NCBI RefSeq assembly: GCF_000178855.1
Contig: NZ_ADVG01000004.1
Span: 2,542,001 to 2,606,000, forward strand
DNA length: 64,000 nucleotides
Source: Ktedonobacter racemifer DSM 44963
Lineage (GTDB): Bacteria > Chloroflexota > Ktedonobacteria > Ktedonobacterales > Ktedonobacteraceae
Reading direction: 5' to 3'
Shown: positions 45,051-53,868 of the stretch, in pieces
Numbering within the stretch: the first letter of the stretch is position 1
How the letters are laid out: each line of letters begins with the position of its first letter
Translations under genes and position numbers: made by a program
Notes under the pieces: model-generated
The model's input: the letters and a program-made list of their open reading frames with translations, nothing else
Told to the model about the DNA's origin: nothing
Databases searched by the model: none

Positions 45051-46816
45051 ATATTGTTGGCGAATGAGCAGAAGCTACGCAACAGCTACTTGCTTGACAG
45101 AAGCGAGCAATTCTGCAAAGCGAGATGTTGGGGTGGTTGCCAGCTTCGCTTCTGCGATCCAATGACAAGCCCGAAGCATGTTGATGGAGGTCGCCGTAAG
45201 AAACGCCTGGAGATTAAGTTTTTTCATGCCAATGTATCGGGACCTCCGTATCTCACAGGTACGTACACTTTGAGCAACGGTTCCTTCAATGCCCGCTCGC
45301 GCTGCATACAAGGCTCGAAATTCAGCGGTTTCCTGACGTTTTCGAGCCTGCTGAAGTGCCACATAGGTGGCTTCATCTGGTCGCAGAATGAGCACTTTGG
45401 CTGCGGTTGACGAACACTTCTCATGAAGCGTGCAAACCCGACAAAGGGGAAGAGGGAACCGGATACGCAGACGTGGCTTCCCATGTCGATCAGGGATGTG
45501 TCCCCAATCTCGGCTTGTCTGTCCAGCCGGACACAGGACCTGTTTGGCCTTCCAATCGATGTGGAAGTGGCTATGATCAAAACGCCCAGCTTCTTTTGAG
45601 GCCCAACTGGTATCAGGAAGAACCGGTCCAACGAGGTCAATCTGATGACGATGCTGACTCGTGGCAAGCAGTTCGGCATCCACATAGCCTTTATCAACTA
45701 GGTGCTGGCTGGGAAGGAGCCGATTGTCAGCCAAGCGTTCATGAAGATCTTCCATGACCTCTCCATCTGGGAGCGTGGATGCTGTCGTTGTGACTTCTAG
45801 CACAAAATGAGGCTGATCAGCATCGCATCCTGTGAAATGCACTTTGTAGCCAACCCATCCAGTCTGCTTCTTCTTGCTGTATCGCGCCTCCATATCATAT
45901 GGCGATTGGATCAAGAGCGCCGCTGGTGGAAGCTCTTGATCTTTTCTCCAAGGCGTTCCCTGCTCACACGCGTGATACTGCTGGATCCAAATTCTTCGGA
46001 GAATCTCTACTGCTGGGAGTTCTTGTAACCAAGCATGGGTTGTGCTGCCCCAGATGCTCTCTAGGAGCATTCGGCCGTCAGCTCCAATCTGCTCTGCGAG
46101 CTCTTGGCGCGATTTCTCTTCCTTTGGTAAACGAAAGTCGCTAAAGCGTGATCGATACCGTTTTTCCCATTCAGGTTGCACGCGCTCAAGAAGCCAATCG
46201 GGAGCTACTTCTGCCAGGATATTAAGGACATGGCGCATGGTTTCTCCAACACTTTCAAGACGGTTCACAGCTCGAATAGCTGCCAGTACATGTGTTGAAT
46301 CGGTGCGTTGTTTGCCTCGTGCTTTGACCCAGCCTCGTTCTCGGAACTGAGATAACATCAGATCAAAGAGGCGCCGCTCGGCTTGATGAGCGAGGAGACG
46401 AGCGCGAAATTCACTCAACATGGAAAAATCAAATCCTGGATCCTTGATTTCCAAACTCAAGGCGTATTTCCAATCAATGCGCGTTTTCACTGCATCTGCT
46501 GCTTGCCGATCCGTCAACCCCTCTGCATATTGCATCACCATCACCAAAGCGAGTCGCCAAGGTGATTCTGCTGGTTGCCCTTTTGCTGGAAACAGATCGA
46601 GGAAATCTTCATCCTGAAAAAACGTTCCTAATGCATCTCGCATATGAATACACGTATTTCCATTGGGCAAAATGGCGCGTGCTATCTGTACGGTTTCTTC
46701 TGGAACTGGCGGGATCGCTTGGGGATGGAGTGACATAGGTTCTCTCCTGAATGCTTGTCTTTTTTGTGCTCCTTCAGTATCTCATATTTTGCTCCATATT
46801 AATTCGCCAACAATAT
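45051..46816 (-). mobile_element. IS1182-family element (1766 bp)
   Basis: ATATTGTTGGCGAAT at 45051-45065 and its inverse ATTCGCCAACAATAT at 46802-46816 bound one intact transposase gene. I did not find a clear target duplication. Confidence 0.8.
45075..46736 (-). CDS. IS1182-family transposase
   Basis: 553 residues, full length. It has the N-terminal HTH-like domain (AESPWRLALVMVMQYAEGLT), the first catalytic Asp in GKQRTDSTHVLAAIR, the YSKKKQTGWVGYKVH region, LVDKGYVDAELL (second Asp) and YAARAGIEGTVAQSVRTCEI with RRSRYIGMKKLNLQ (Glu). No disruption is seen. ATG 46736. Probably capable of mobilising its 1766-bp element. Confidence 0.9.
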   Translation of the reverse strand: MSLHPQAIPPVPEETVQIARAILPNGNTCIHMRDALGTFFQDEDFLDLFPAKGQPAESPWRLALVMVMQYAEGLTDRQAADAVKTRIDWKYALSLEIKDPGFDFSMLSEFRARLLAHQAERRLFDLMLSQFRERGWVKARGKQRTDSTHVLAAIRAVNRLESVGETMRHVLNILAEVAPDWLLERVQPEWEKRYRSRFSDFRLPKEEKSRQELAEQIGADGRMLLESIWGSTTHAWLQELPAVEILRRIWIQQYHACEQGTPWRKDQELPPAALLIQSPYDMEARYSKKKQTGWVGYKVHFTGCDADQPHFVLEVTTTASTLPDGEVMEDLHERLADNRLLPSQHLVDKGYVDAELLATSQHRHQIDLVGPVLPDTSWASKEAGRFDHSHFHIDWKAKQVLCPAGQTSRDWGHIPDRHGKPRLRIRFPLPLCRVCTLHEKCSSTAAKVLILRPDEATYVALQQARKRQETAEFRALYAARAGIEGTVAQSVRTCEIRRSRYIGMKKLNLQAFLTATSINMLRACHWIAEAKLATTPTSRFAELLASVKQVAVA

Positions 46817-46912
46817 ATTCTGAAAAAGCTGCAAAAAAGCAAAAAAGACTCCCTAACGCCACACCATGTGGCTGTGGTTTTCCTCACCTGCCTCTTGAGA
46901 TGCCAGCATCCA

Positions 46913-48139
46913 TCAGGCTGCTGGCTGCGTGATCTGATACCCCAGACGTTTGAGACGTTGAATCAATTCGCGCTCCACCTTGCCGCGATCCCTCTGGCGG
47001 AAAAACTCCTCTCCCTTCTCTTCATAGTCTTGCCCCGTTGTCATCATCTCATAGTAGATGACCAGGATGCTGCGTCCCACGGCTAAGGCCGCACGTTTAC
47101 TTCCTCGCCGCTTTTTCAGACGACGGTAGCGTTCTCCCAGGTAGGTATGCGAGCGGCGAACGGCATGGGCGGCTTGCACCAGGGCCGTTCGCACATAGCG
47201 ATTGCCTTTACGACATCGTCCACTTTGTCGTTTGCCTGCGCTTTCCTTGTGTCCCGGGCAGACTCCGGCCCACGAGCTGAGATGTTCGGCATCGGGAAAA
47301 CGAGAAAGATCGGTTCCTACCTCTGCCATCAAGACATGGATGATGTGCGAACTCACCCCATTGATCTTTTCGCAGCGTGTCATCTGTTCCTCAAAAGGGT
47401 GCAGATGCCGTTCGATTTCCCCTTCCAAATGACTGATGGCACGATCTTGCGCATCAATAAGTGTGAGAAGCTCTTGTAAAAGAAAGCGATGGTGGACTCG
47501 TACTTCGGCGGTCAGGGCCACGACGGCTTGCTCATGGGTCGCTTTCACACCTGGAAGCAACAAGCTCGCTAAGCGCTCGGGGTCACGTTCTCCGGCACAC
47601 ATGGCCCGTAACACCGCTCGGCCTGAGACCCCCATCACGTCAGTAACCACCGAGGGCAGTTTCATTCCTGCTTCTTCGAGCACTTTTTGCACTCGATTGA
47701 CCAGGCGCGAGCGTTCCTCGACCAGGTGGATACGTGTGCGCGTCAGATCACGTACGTCTTGTTGCTCCTGGCTGGGAACAAAACTGGCCTTGACGAGTCC
47801 ATGTTGCAGCAAATCGGCAATCCATTCCGCGTCTTTGACATCGGTTTTTCGCCCTGGGACGCCTTTGATGTGCTGGGCATTGGCCACCACCAACTCAAAG
47901 AAGCCCTCCAGCCGACGATACACCGGCATCCAATATACGCCCGTGCTCTCCATCCCCACATGCGTGCAGCGCTGCTCAAGCAGCCACGCGCGTAAGGCCA
48001 AGAGACCTGCTGTGTCGTGATTGAAGGTGCGAATCTCTTTCTGTCGTTTCCCCCCTTCAATCACACTGACACACACGACCAGAAAGCCTTGATGGACATC
48101 AATCCCTGCACATCGCTGATACATGACCTCCAGACTCAT
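46913..48139 (-). CDS. IS110-family transposase (DEDD recombinase)
   Basis: 408 residues. The N-terminal RuvC-like DEDD set is present: CAGIDVHQGFLVVCV, HVGMESTGVYWMPVY and GRKTDVKDAEWIADLL. The C-terminal Tnp20 domain has INGVSSHIIHVLMAEVG and the catalytic Ser in LSSWAGVCPGHKESAGKR. ATG 48139 has AAAGGAGCAGG before it. The longer frame would begin in the non-coding leader, where IS110 elements encode their bridge RNA. The protein looks intact. Confidence 0.9.
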   Translation of the reverse strand: MSLEVMYQRCAGIDVHQGFLVVCVSVIEGGKRQKEIRTFNHDTAGLLALRAWLLEQRCTHVGMESTGVYWMPVYRRLEGFFELVVANAQHIKGVPGRKTDVKDAEWIADLLQHGLVKASFVPSQEQQDVRDLTRTRIHLVEERSRLVNRVQKVLEEAGMKLPSVVTDVMGVSGRAVLRAMCAGERDPERLASLLLPGVKATHEQAVVALTAEVRVHHRFLLQELLTLIDAQDRAISHLEGEIERHLHPFEEQMTRCEKINGVSSHIIHVLMAEVGTDLSRFPDAEHLSSWAGVCPGHKESAGKRQSGRCRKGNRYVRTALVQAAHAVRRSHTYLGERYRRLKKRRGSKRAALAVGRSILVIYYEMMTTGQDYEEKGEEFFRQRDRGKVERELIQRLKRLGYQITQPAA

Positions 48140-48440
48140 CGTACCTGCTCCTTTGTTTGTCTGCTCTTCTTCGTTGAGAGGGCAACCTCGAAGGCGGGTG
48201 TCTGTTTCAGTGCAGTATATTCTTCGTTCTCTTCTCACTCGACGCTCGCCGAGCGCCGAGGAGGCCACATGGAGTGGTTCGCCCAGACACCTCAGTACAG
48301 TTTCTTAAACACGCTCGGACACAGTATTTTGTTGGTCGTCTTTTCTCTGGGAGGTTGCTGTTTCGAGTATACTCCTTTTCATGCGGAGTGGTGCGCCGCC
48401 CCAGCGGCGCATGACGTTTCTTAATGGAGTCCTACCAGAG
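48140..48440 (-). ncRNA. Candidate IS110 bridge-RNA leader
   Basis: IS110 recombinases use a structured RNA from the non-coding end of the element, usually upstream of the transposase gene. Here about 300 non-coding bases precede the start and contain a strong hairpin TGCGCCGC-CCCA-GCGGCGCA at 48392-48411. Exact ends and target/donor loops cannot be set without copies. Confidence 0.4.
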
Positions 48441-48505
48441 GAAACCCTAACGCATGGAAGTAAGAGATTTCTAGTGGCTTTCTTACTTCCGTACGTTTGT
48501 TGCTA

Positions 48506-49522
48506 TCACGCTTCTAGGGAGCCGATCAGTTGGAGCAACTGTTTTCGTTCACGCGCCTCGTTGGCAATGGGCAGCAGTTGCAATTGCAGTTCATCCAGGC
48601 CGCTTGTGACCAGCTCCCGCACGCGACTACATATGCTTGCTTCATCGCCACTGATTACGATTGACCGTGCCAGGACATCCAGTTGCGCCTCATCGCCGTT
48701 TACGGCCTCAGGCCAGCCAATTTGCGCAAAAAGACGAGCGTATTGCTCGAAAGACTGGGCCACAAAGTAGATCTGTTGGCGCGCGCTCGCCAATACGGTT
48801 GCTTCATTTGTGCTCAGAGCGACCAGCAGATGTGCAGCGATGGGAGGCACGGGACGCGACTTTGCCTCGGCTCCCGCACGCAACGCGGGCAGCGCTATCT
48901 GCTGAAGATAGGGAACCGGACACAGATAGGAAAGAGCACCATCAGCGATCTCGCCCGCCAGCCGAAAGCCTTTGGCGCCTAATGCGGAGATCAGTAGCGG
49001 AACTCGGACGGTACGTGTCGAGGGAAACATTCCTTTGAAAAATCTTCCCTGATAGGATGTTGCTCCTTCCCACAACAGGCCACGCAAGACCTCCACGTAT
49101 TCTTTGAGATAGGACCGGGGAGCGGTCTGTGACAAGCCATGCCAGTCCTCAATAACCGCACGTCCGCCAGGACCAATCCCTAAGCGCACGCGGCCAGGAG
49201 CTAGGTCATGCAGCGCGAGGGTTTGCCGCGCCATGACCAGCGGATGGCGTGGATAGGCGGCGACAATTGAGGTTCCCAACCTGATCCGCTCGGTTTGGGT
49301 GGCCGCCGCTGCAAAGATCGTCAAGGTATCAGCGTAATTGGCCCATCCCATATCCCCCACCCAGACTTGCTGGACACCGGCCTGTTCCGCCTCACGTATT
49401 GCGGCGAGGATATCTCCAGTAGCTTGATTCGCCAGAATGGTCACTCCAACCCGATCACGGAGCGGACGCTCTCGAACTGCTGCTGAGAGCACCGGCTGGA
49501 GACGTTCTTCTTCCTGTTGCAT
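48506..49522 (-). CDS. LLM-class flavin-dependent oxidoreductase
   Basis: 338 residues with the luciferase-like TIM barrel: VGVTILANQATGDILAAIRE, QVWVGDMGWANYADTLT, TERIRLGTSIVAAYPRHPLV and LAPGRVRLGIGPGG (a common F420/FMN-binding signature). ATG 49522. It resembles F420-dependent methylenetetrahydromethanopterin reductase-type LLM proteins, so the cofactor may be F420 rather than FMN. It is divergent from the XRE regulator at 49744, which could control it. Substrate unknown. Confidence 0.87.
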   Translation of the reverse strand: MQQEEERLQPVLSAAVRERPLRDRVGVTILANQATGDILAAIREAEQAGVQQVWVGDMGWANYADTLTIFAAAATQTERIRLGTSIVAAYPRHPLVMARQTLALHDLAPGRVRLGIGPGGRAVIEDWHGLSQTAPRSYLKEYVEVLRGLLWEGATSYQGRFFKGMFPSTRTVRVPLLISALGAKGFRLAGEIADGALSYLCPVPYLQQIALPALRAGAEAKSRPVPPIAAHLLVALSTNEATVLASARQQIYFVAQSFEQYARLFAQIGWPEAVNGDEAQLDVLARSIVISGDEASICSRVRELVTSGLDELQLQLLPIANEARERKQLLQLIGSLEA

Positions 49523-49743
49523 AGTGCTTTCTGTCCTTCTTTTCTCGACAAGTGATGTAAGTGCTGAACAAAATGAAACATCTCCCTCACGCCATAGTAG
49601 AGTTGAGTAGACGCTTCATGCGCTCTGGTGCTATTATGGAACGGCATCCCTCTGAGAACCAGGAGTGTGTTAATCATAGGTGTAAAAGTAACAGCTTCAT
49701 CGCAAACATATTCGTTTACAAACCAAAGAACAACGAGGAAGAG

Positions 49744-50628
49744 ATGACACAAACAGAGAGGCGCCGCGCCGAACTTGCCGATTTTTTGAAAACCCGTCGC
49801 GCTCGTCTGCGTCCAGAGCAGTTTGGCCTGCCAGATTTTCCCAGGCGACGCACGCAGGGACTCAGACGAGAGGAACTGGCTCAACTGGTTGGCGTAGGTG
49901 TTTCTTGGTATACCTGGCTCGAACAGGGCCGCGCTATTCAGGTCTCCGATGACCTCCTCTCCCGCCTCGCGGACATCTTGCAACTGAATTGGGAAGAGCG
50001 CAGCCATTTGTTCATCCTGGCACAAGATCCGGTGAAGCAGCCCTGGGAAGAAGATACTGAGCCGGGGAATACGACCTATCAGGCTATTCTCGATGGGTTG
50101 GGCATTTATCCAGCAATCCTGATAGATCGACGCTTAAATGCGGTGGCATGGAATGAAAGTGCCAGCCGCGTCCTGGGCAATTTTGCCAGCAATTGCGAGC
50201 GAGAGAGGAACATGGTCTGGTGTATCTTCATGAATGCAACGCTACGAGAACGCCTGGTTCACTGGGAACGAGTGGCCCGCCTGAGTCTCGCGTTCTTACG
50301 TGCGAAGAGCGACCAGTATGCTGGCGAGATCTGGTTTACTGATCTCATCGCTGATTTACGGCAAGCCAGCCCTGAGTTTCGTTCCTGGTGGCCGAAGCAT
50401 GAGATTCGCCTGACCTGTCACGATCACTATGAAATTGATCACCCGCTGGTTGGTCGCCTCATGCTGCAAGCAAGCAACCTTGTCGAGCCTTCTCGGCCTG
50501 ACTTGAGGCTAGCGGTCCTGACGCCACTGCCGCAAGAGGACACAGCGACCAGACTCGCAGTGTTGATGACCGGAGGTGGCCCATCCGATCTGGTAGTGTT
50601 GCAAAAAAAATTAAGCTCATCAAAATAA
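49744..50628 (+). CDS. XRE-family regulator with MmyB-like ligand domain
   Basis: 294 residues. The HTH is in GLRREELAQLVGVGVSWYTW with LEQGRAIQVSDDLLSRLADI; the C-terminal PAS-like domain has YPAILIDRRLNAVAWNESAS and CHDHYEIDHPLVGRLML, as in MmyB/Streptomyces-type regulators that often control adjacent oxidoreductases. ATG 49744 has CGAGGAAGAG upstream; the longer frame is not supported. The last codons (LQKKLSSSK) are supplied by the MITE-like element at 50592, so the native C-terminus was replaced. It is divergent from the LLM gene; the alpha/beta hydrolase follows downstream. Confidence 0.87.
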   Translation: MTQTERRRAELADFLKTRRARLRPEQFGLPDFPRRRTQGLRREELAQLVGVGVSWYTWLEQGRAIQVSDDLLSRLADILQLNWEERSHLFILAQDPVKQPWEEDTEPGNTTYQAILDGLGIYPAILIDRRLNAVAWNESASRVLGNFASNCERERNMVWCIFMNATLRERLVHWERVARLSLAFLRAKSDQYAGEIWFTDLIADLRQASPEFRSWWPKHEIRLTCHDHYEIDHPLVGRLMLQASNLVEPSRPDLRLAVLTPLPQEDTATRLAVLMTGGGPSDLVVLQKKLSSSK

Positions 50629-50753
50629 GGGTTAGATTTGCGGTAGAAGAAACCTTTTTTGATAAAAGATGTGCATCTTTTGCGTTTTTTACATCGATAC
50701 GATTTTCGAATGCGTATCATTTTGATGAGCTTAATTTTTTTTGCAACACTACC
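50592..50753. mobile_element. 162-bp MITE-like element with 35-bp perfect ends
   Basis: GGTAGTGTTGCAAAAAAAAT plus TAAGCTCATCAAAAT (50592-50626) recurs exactly inverted at 50719-50753. The interior is AT-rich with small inverted motifs (AAAAGATG/CATCTTTT). No coding capacity, so it needs a transposase in trans. The outer 17 bases also occur alone at 4394-4410. It ends the regulator gene and separates it from the hydrolase. Confidence 0.8.
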
Positions 50754-50795
50754 TTTAAATAAGCAGGATTCTCTCCAACAGAAAGGATTCCTTGA

Positions 50796-51551
50796 ATGCC
50801 TCTTACAAAAGAAGTTACCACCATTGCTTCTGTTCCTGCCCTTCTCTACTTCCACACTTCGAGAGAAACATGTGCTGAGCGGGGAACGGTGTTGCTCTAC
50901 CACGGCTTTGGCGGAGACAAAGAGAAGATCGAGGCCAATTCGATCAGTCTCGCACAAGCCGGATTTCTGGTGATCAGTCTGGATGCTATCGGCCATGGGC
51001 AACGACGCTTCCCCCATTTCGCAGAGATGTTCAATGACGAACGCTGGGCAAGGGAACCAGAAGCCACTGAGGCTCACTATCTGACAATTGTGCGCCAGAC
51101 GGCTGCCGAAGTGCCAATGATTGTTGATGAACTCCTCTCCTGCGGGTGGGCACACCCCGAGCGTCTGGGCATCGGAGGAATCTCGATGGGCGGCGAAATC
51201 ACTTACGCCGCCATCGTCAACGAGCCCCGTTTGCGTGTGGCCACCCCCATCCTTGGCTCTCCAGAATGGGAACTGCCCTGGCCCGAGAGTCCACACCGAC
51301 ATGCTGAGCGCTTTTTCCCGGTTGCTCTGTTTTCCCAAGCTGCTGAGAAGGACGAGGCAGTGCCAGCCCGATCCATCCGTGCGTTCCACGAGCAGCTTGC
51401 ACCACTCTATGCGACTGCTCCAGATCGTTTGTGCTACCTGGAATATCCTGATGTTGGTCATAGGCTTTTACCACACCTGTGGGAACCCTCCCGTCAGCAC
51501 ATGGTAGCTTGGTTCGAGCGGTTTCTGAAGGCAGAAGGCCTTCCAGTGTGA
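50796..51551 (+). CDS. Alpha/beta hydrolase (dienelactone/acyl-peptidase-like)
   Basis: 251 residues. The nucleophile elbow is IGGISMGGEITYAA (Ser), with HGFGGDKEKIEANS for the oxyanion region, ISLDAIGHGQRRFP and a likely catalytic His near YPDVGHRLLP. ATG 50796 has AGAAAGGATTCCTTGA. Related proteins hydrolyse esters or lactones. It is separated from the XRE regulator by the MITE, which could disconnect or create its promoter. Substrate unknown. Confidence 0.85.
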   Translation: MPLTKEVTTIASVPALLYFHTSRETCAERGTVLLYHGFGGDKEKIEANSISLAQAGFLVISLDAIGHGQRRFPHFAEMFNDERWAREPEATEAHYLTIVRQTAAEVPMIVDELLSCGWAHPERLGIGGISMGGEITYAAIVNEPRLRVATPILGSPEWELPWPESPHRHAERFFPVALFSQAAEKDEAVPARSIRAFHEQLAPLYATAPDRLCYLEYPDVGHRLLPHLWEPSRQHMVAWFERFLKAEGLPV

Positions 51552-51856
51552 TCCTGCCGATGGCTCTCTTGTATTTTTCCTGGACTCGGCCTCGCGCAAA
51601 AAAACTTGCCGCACCCTGCCACACCCGGATCTGGCCAGGTGGTGACGATTGCTTTTTGGCTTCTGCTTCGTGGCATGAGGAGGGATATAATTTTTCAAAA
51701 GCCAACTGGTCTAGGGAAGATAAAGAAGAGCTATACCCTGAGAAGTCCGATAAGTCAGAGGGAACGGATACATCGGAGGAAACAAGAAATCTAAATCAGA
51801 GGATATTCTTCTACAATTTGCAGACTTTCTGGCAATACAGAAAGTCAGCAAATGGG
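51552..51856. other. Intergenic, no gene seen
   Basis: About 300 bases between the convergent hydrolase and DinD-like genes. No repeat or clear terminator was found. Confidence 0.4.
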
Positions 51857-52819
51857 CTACTTTTCATCAATGTCAGGTTCCTGTGTGGCCTCGAACAATG
51901 TCTCTTGCTCAGGTAGCGGTAGCTGCTTCTTCTTTCTCCTGCCTTTGGGCTGGTCTAGAAAGTTCTGGGAAGAGACAACGGGCTGGCCAGTCAATGCCTC
52001 AAATTGTTGGCGCACTTGACCCCCAAAGTTCCCAGCAGCCTGAGCATCTTGTAAAAGCTGCGGCACACCCTGGCTGTCGTTTTGTTCATGCATACGACGT
52101 GCAGCAAGCTCAGCCAGCGTTAGGACGCCAAGTTCCTCTTCTGTATAATGGTCTCGTGCGTTCTTTATGCTCTTGGGGAGCTTCTTCACGGCATGATGAT
52201 GCGTATCTGATGTGATCCCGAATGTGCCTCGGTGAATAGTACCAGTTAGCAGGCCAAAATGAAGATGTTGCTGGGCACCTCTGGCAAGCCATTCGTCAGT
52301 CAGGGCATTTCGGCTTAACAAATTTTGGATCCGCGCATCGGCCCACTCTGGAGTCCGCCCTTGGCGGATATACAGGTCACGCAGTTGCTCCGCTTGTGTC
52401 TGCTGCTCGACCTCTTGCAACTTCTCCTCACCAACCTGGGCAAGCCAGCGTCGAACTTGCTCCGCACGCTCACTTGGAATATTTTGCACCAAGCGTAACA
52501 TCACTTCTCGCGTTACAAACTCGGCCCCACGAAGCTTGCCATCCTTCCCACGCAGCGGCAATTCTTTGATTTGTGTGAGAATGTCGGTAAATCCCTGATC
52601 ATGACGATTGCGTTTCTTGAGGGCAGACCAATAGACACCAGGGTTTTTCGACCTGGTAAGCAATTTAACAACGTCGACTACGGAATAATACCAGCATATT
52701 TCCTCCTTTACCCAAATCCGGCGCACTTCGTAGAACTCTTCTGTGTCCTGGCCGCCAAGTGCCTCCTGAGAAATGGGCAGAAGTTCGAATCCCTGCTTTT
52801 CTTTTTCAGAATTCTCCAT
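51857..52819 (-). CDS. DinD/Bro-N-family protein
   Basis: 320 residues. The Bro-N/KilA-like front has IWVKEEICWYYSVVDVVKLL, WSALKKRN and DILTQIKELPLRGKDGKLRG; the middle RGAEFVTREVMLRLVQNIPS and back ALTDEWLARGAQQHLHFGLL with TSDTHHHAVKKLPK are typical of DNA-damage-inducible protein D. In E. coli DinD interacts with RecA filaments; the role here is an inference. ATG 52819 has GGGAGG at 7 bases. A 23-bp palindromic site (52848-52870) lies just upstream of the start and is a good operator candidate. Confidence 0.8.
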   Translation of the reverse strand: MENSEKEKQGFELLPISQEALGGQDTEEFYEVRRIWVKEEICWYYSVVDVVKLLTRSKNPGVYWSALKKRNRHDQGFTDILTQIKELPLRGKDGKLRGAEFVTREVMLRLVQNIPSERAEQVRRWLAQVGEEKLQEVEQQTQAEQLRDLYIRQGRTPEWADARIQNLLSRNALTDEWLARGAQQHLHFGLLTGTIHRGTFGITSDTHHHAVKKLPKSIKNARDHYTEEELGVLTLAELAARRMHEQNDSQGVPQLLQDAQAAGNFGGQVRQQFEALTGQPVVSSQNFLDQPKGRRKKKQLPLPEQETLFEATQEPDIDEK

Positions 52820-52847
52820 AAAATGGCCTCCCAACTGGCCTGAATGA

Positions 52848-52870
52848 ACTTTTTACAAAATGTAAAAAGT
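52848..52870. promoter_or_regulatory. Palindromic operator candidate upstream of dinD-like gene
   Basis: ACTTTTTACA-AAA-TGTAAAAAGT, perfect 10-bp arms with a 3-nt centre, 28 bases before the start codon at 52819. Its size fits a dimeric repressor. Confidence 0.5.
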
Positions 52871-52929
52871 TGCGTATTGTAATGCTAACCGTTTACTCCT
52901 TGCAATGTATAATAACCGCACAGATCGCC

Positions 52930-52984
52930 AGCTCCGATCTATCCGACCACTCCGGGCAATCCGATAGCTCGGAGGAATCGGACG
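52930..52984. repeat. Cluster of TCCGA/TCGGA words
   Basis: CAGCTCCGATCTATCCGACC, then CTCCGGGCAATCCGATAGCT and CGGAGGAATCGGACGA: the word TCCGA or its complement recurs at 5-15 bp intervals. A similar cluster lies at 53389-53428 across the small HTH gene. It could be a set of binding sites. Confidence 0.4.
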
Positions 52985-53003
52985 ACTCTTTCGCTTCAAT
53001 TGA

Positions 53004-53213
53004 TTAATGCCTTCTGTCAGACGCACTCTGTCTTGCTGACTTAATGCGATCTAGATCAGCTCTCGAAATGTATGTTCGTTTGTCCAGCGGGAACTTCTTC
53101 GTTTCAATGGTCAACTGTTTTGTGTAGTAGTACATGGTGCTCCGGTTAACACCTAACTCCTTGGCAGCGTCTTCTAGAGCTATATATGTTGGTTCTGTTG
53201 ATTCTTGATTCAT
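53004..53213 (-). CDS. Small HTH (excisionase/MerR-like) protein
   Basis: 69 residues from ATG 53213 (GGAAGTGATCTT upstream). YIALEDAAKELGVNRSTMYY is a winged-HTH recognition motif, followed by FPLDKRTYISRADLDRIKSA, the HTH_17 pattern. It fits a recombination directionality factor or small repressor. It lies upstream of the DinD-like gene on the same strand, about 185 bases away, and palindromes on its upstream side may be its sites. Confidence 0.75.
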   Translation of the reverse strand: MNQESTEPTYIALEDAAKELGVNRSTMYYYTKQLTIETKKFPLDKRTYISRADLDRIKSARQSASDRRH

Positions 53214-53315
53214 AAGATCACTTCCAGATTGTTGCTGATGGACGATCAATACTGTCTCCTCCTCTCGTTGGCGACGCTTTCATCATAGCACGATCATGCT
53301 ACAGTTATACCCAGG

Positions 53316-53366
53316 ATTTCAACAGATGTCAACAAATATTGTGTAACTGTTGGCAACTGTTGAAAT
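53316..53366. repeat. 19-bp inverted repeat upstream of small HTH gene
   Basis: ATTTCAACAGATGTCAACA (53316-53334) and TGTTGGCAACTGTTGAAAT (53348-53366) are inverted with two mismatches, about 100 bp upstream of the HTH start. It could be an operator or an origin/att-like site. Confidence 0.45.
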
Positions 53367-53392
53367 ACTGAGTACACTTACGTGTGAGATAA

Positions 53393-53417
53393 CTCGGATA
53401 ACTCCGAGTTATCCGAG
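53393..53417. repeat. 11-bp perfect palindrome CTCGGATAACT/AGTTATCCGAG
   Basis: Perfect arms around CCG, preceded by another partial copy (GATAACTCGGATAACTCC). Part of the TCCGA/TCGGA word cluster. Confidence 0.5.
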
Positions 53418-53582
53418 AAGACCGAGTGAACGGAGGTATTTTTTGTAGGGAAAGAGATCGTGTAGTGCGGAGCTGTAAGTTTGACTGATATGCAAACGCC
53501 CCGCCTTTCCTGAGACCGCGAAATCTGAGAAAGGCGGGACGCCACAGCCTTTACAAAGGCATGGAAGGAGATACATACTAAG

Positions 53583-53614
53583 TATTGACAACGTGTGCGA
53601 AAGTAAGTGAGAAT
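53583..53614 (+). promoter_or_regulatory. Candidate promoter of the TnpB element
   Basis: TTGACA within TATTGACAACGTG, then GAGAAT after 18 bp, about 8 bases before the HTH start codon at 53621. The -35 is good, the -10 weak. The same sequence is present in copy 1. The short distance suggests a near-leaderless transcript. Confidence 0.35.
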
Positions 53615-53620
53615 AAGTAG

Positions 53621-53794
53621 ATGTACGCAGTCGTACCGTTTGCCAAGCAGGTGGATGTCAGCGTGAAAACAGTGCAGCGCTGGGACCGAGAAAGCAGGCT
53701 CAAAGCCAAAGGAACGCTTTCTGGGCGTCGCTCCTCTCATGAGGTCGATCTGACCACGGCGCTCAACCTTCCGAAGCTGCCAGCCGCTCGCTGA
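53621..53794 (+). CDS. HTH-only remnant of IS607 TnpA
   Basis: 57 residues: MYAVVPFAKQVDVSVKTVQR followed by WDRESRLKAKGTLSGRRSSH. This is the MerR-like HTH that heads IS607 serine recombinases (FAKLLGVSVKTLQRWDREGK type). The recombinase domain (about 150 residues) is missing and the frame ends at TGA 74 bases before tnpB ATG. It is intact in this copy but lacks a start in copy 1. It may be a dead remnant or a small DNA-binding regulator of tnpB. Confidence 0.55.
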   Translation: MYAVVPFAKQVDVSVKTVQRWDRESRLKAKGTLSGRRSSHEVDLTTALNLPKLPAAR

Positions 53795-53868
53795 ACGATC
53801 GCCACTTGCCGGGTGTCGAGTCCTGCTCAACTGGAATTCCCGCAAAGCGGGAGAAAAGGCGCTCAAGG

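Noticed and set aside
52760..52790. tRNA-like TTCGAATCC motif
   Set aside because: It lies inside the DinD-like coding frame and no cloverleaf can be drawn.
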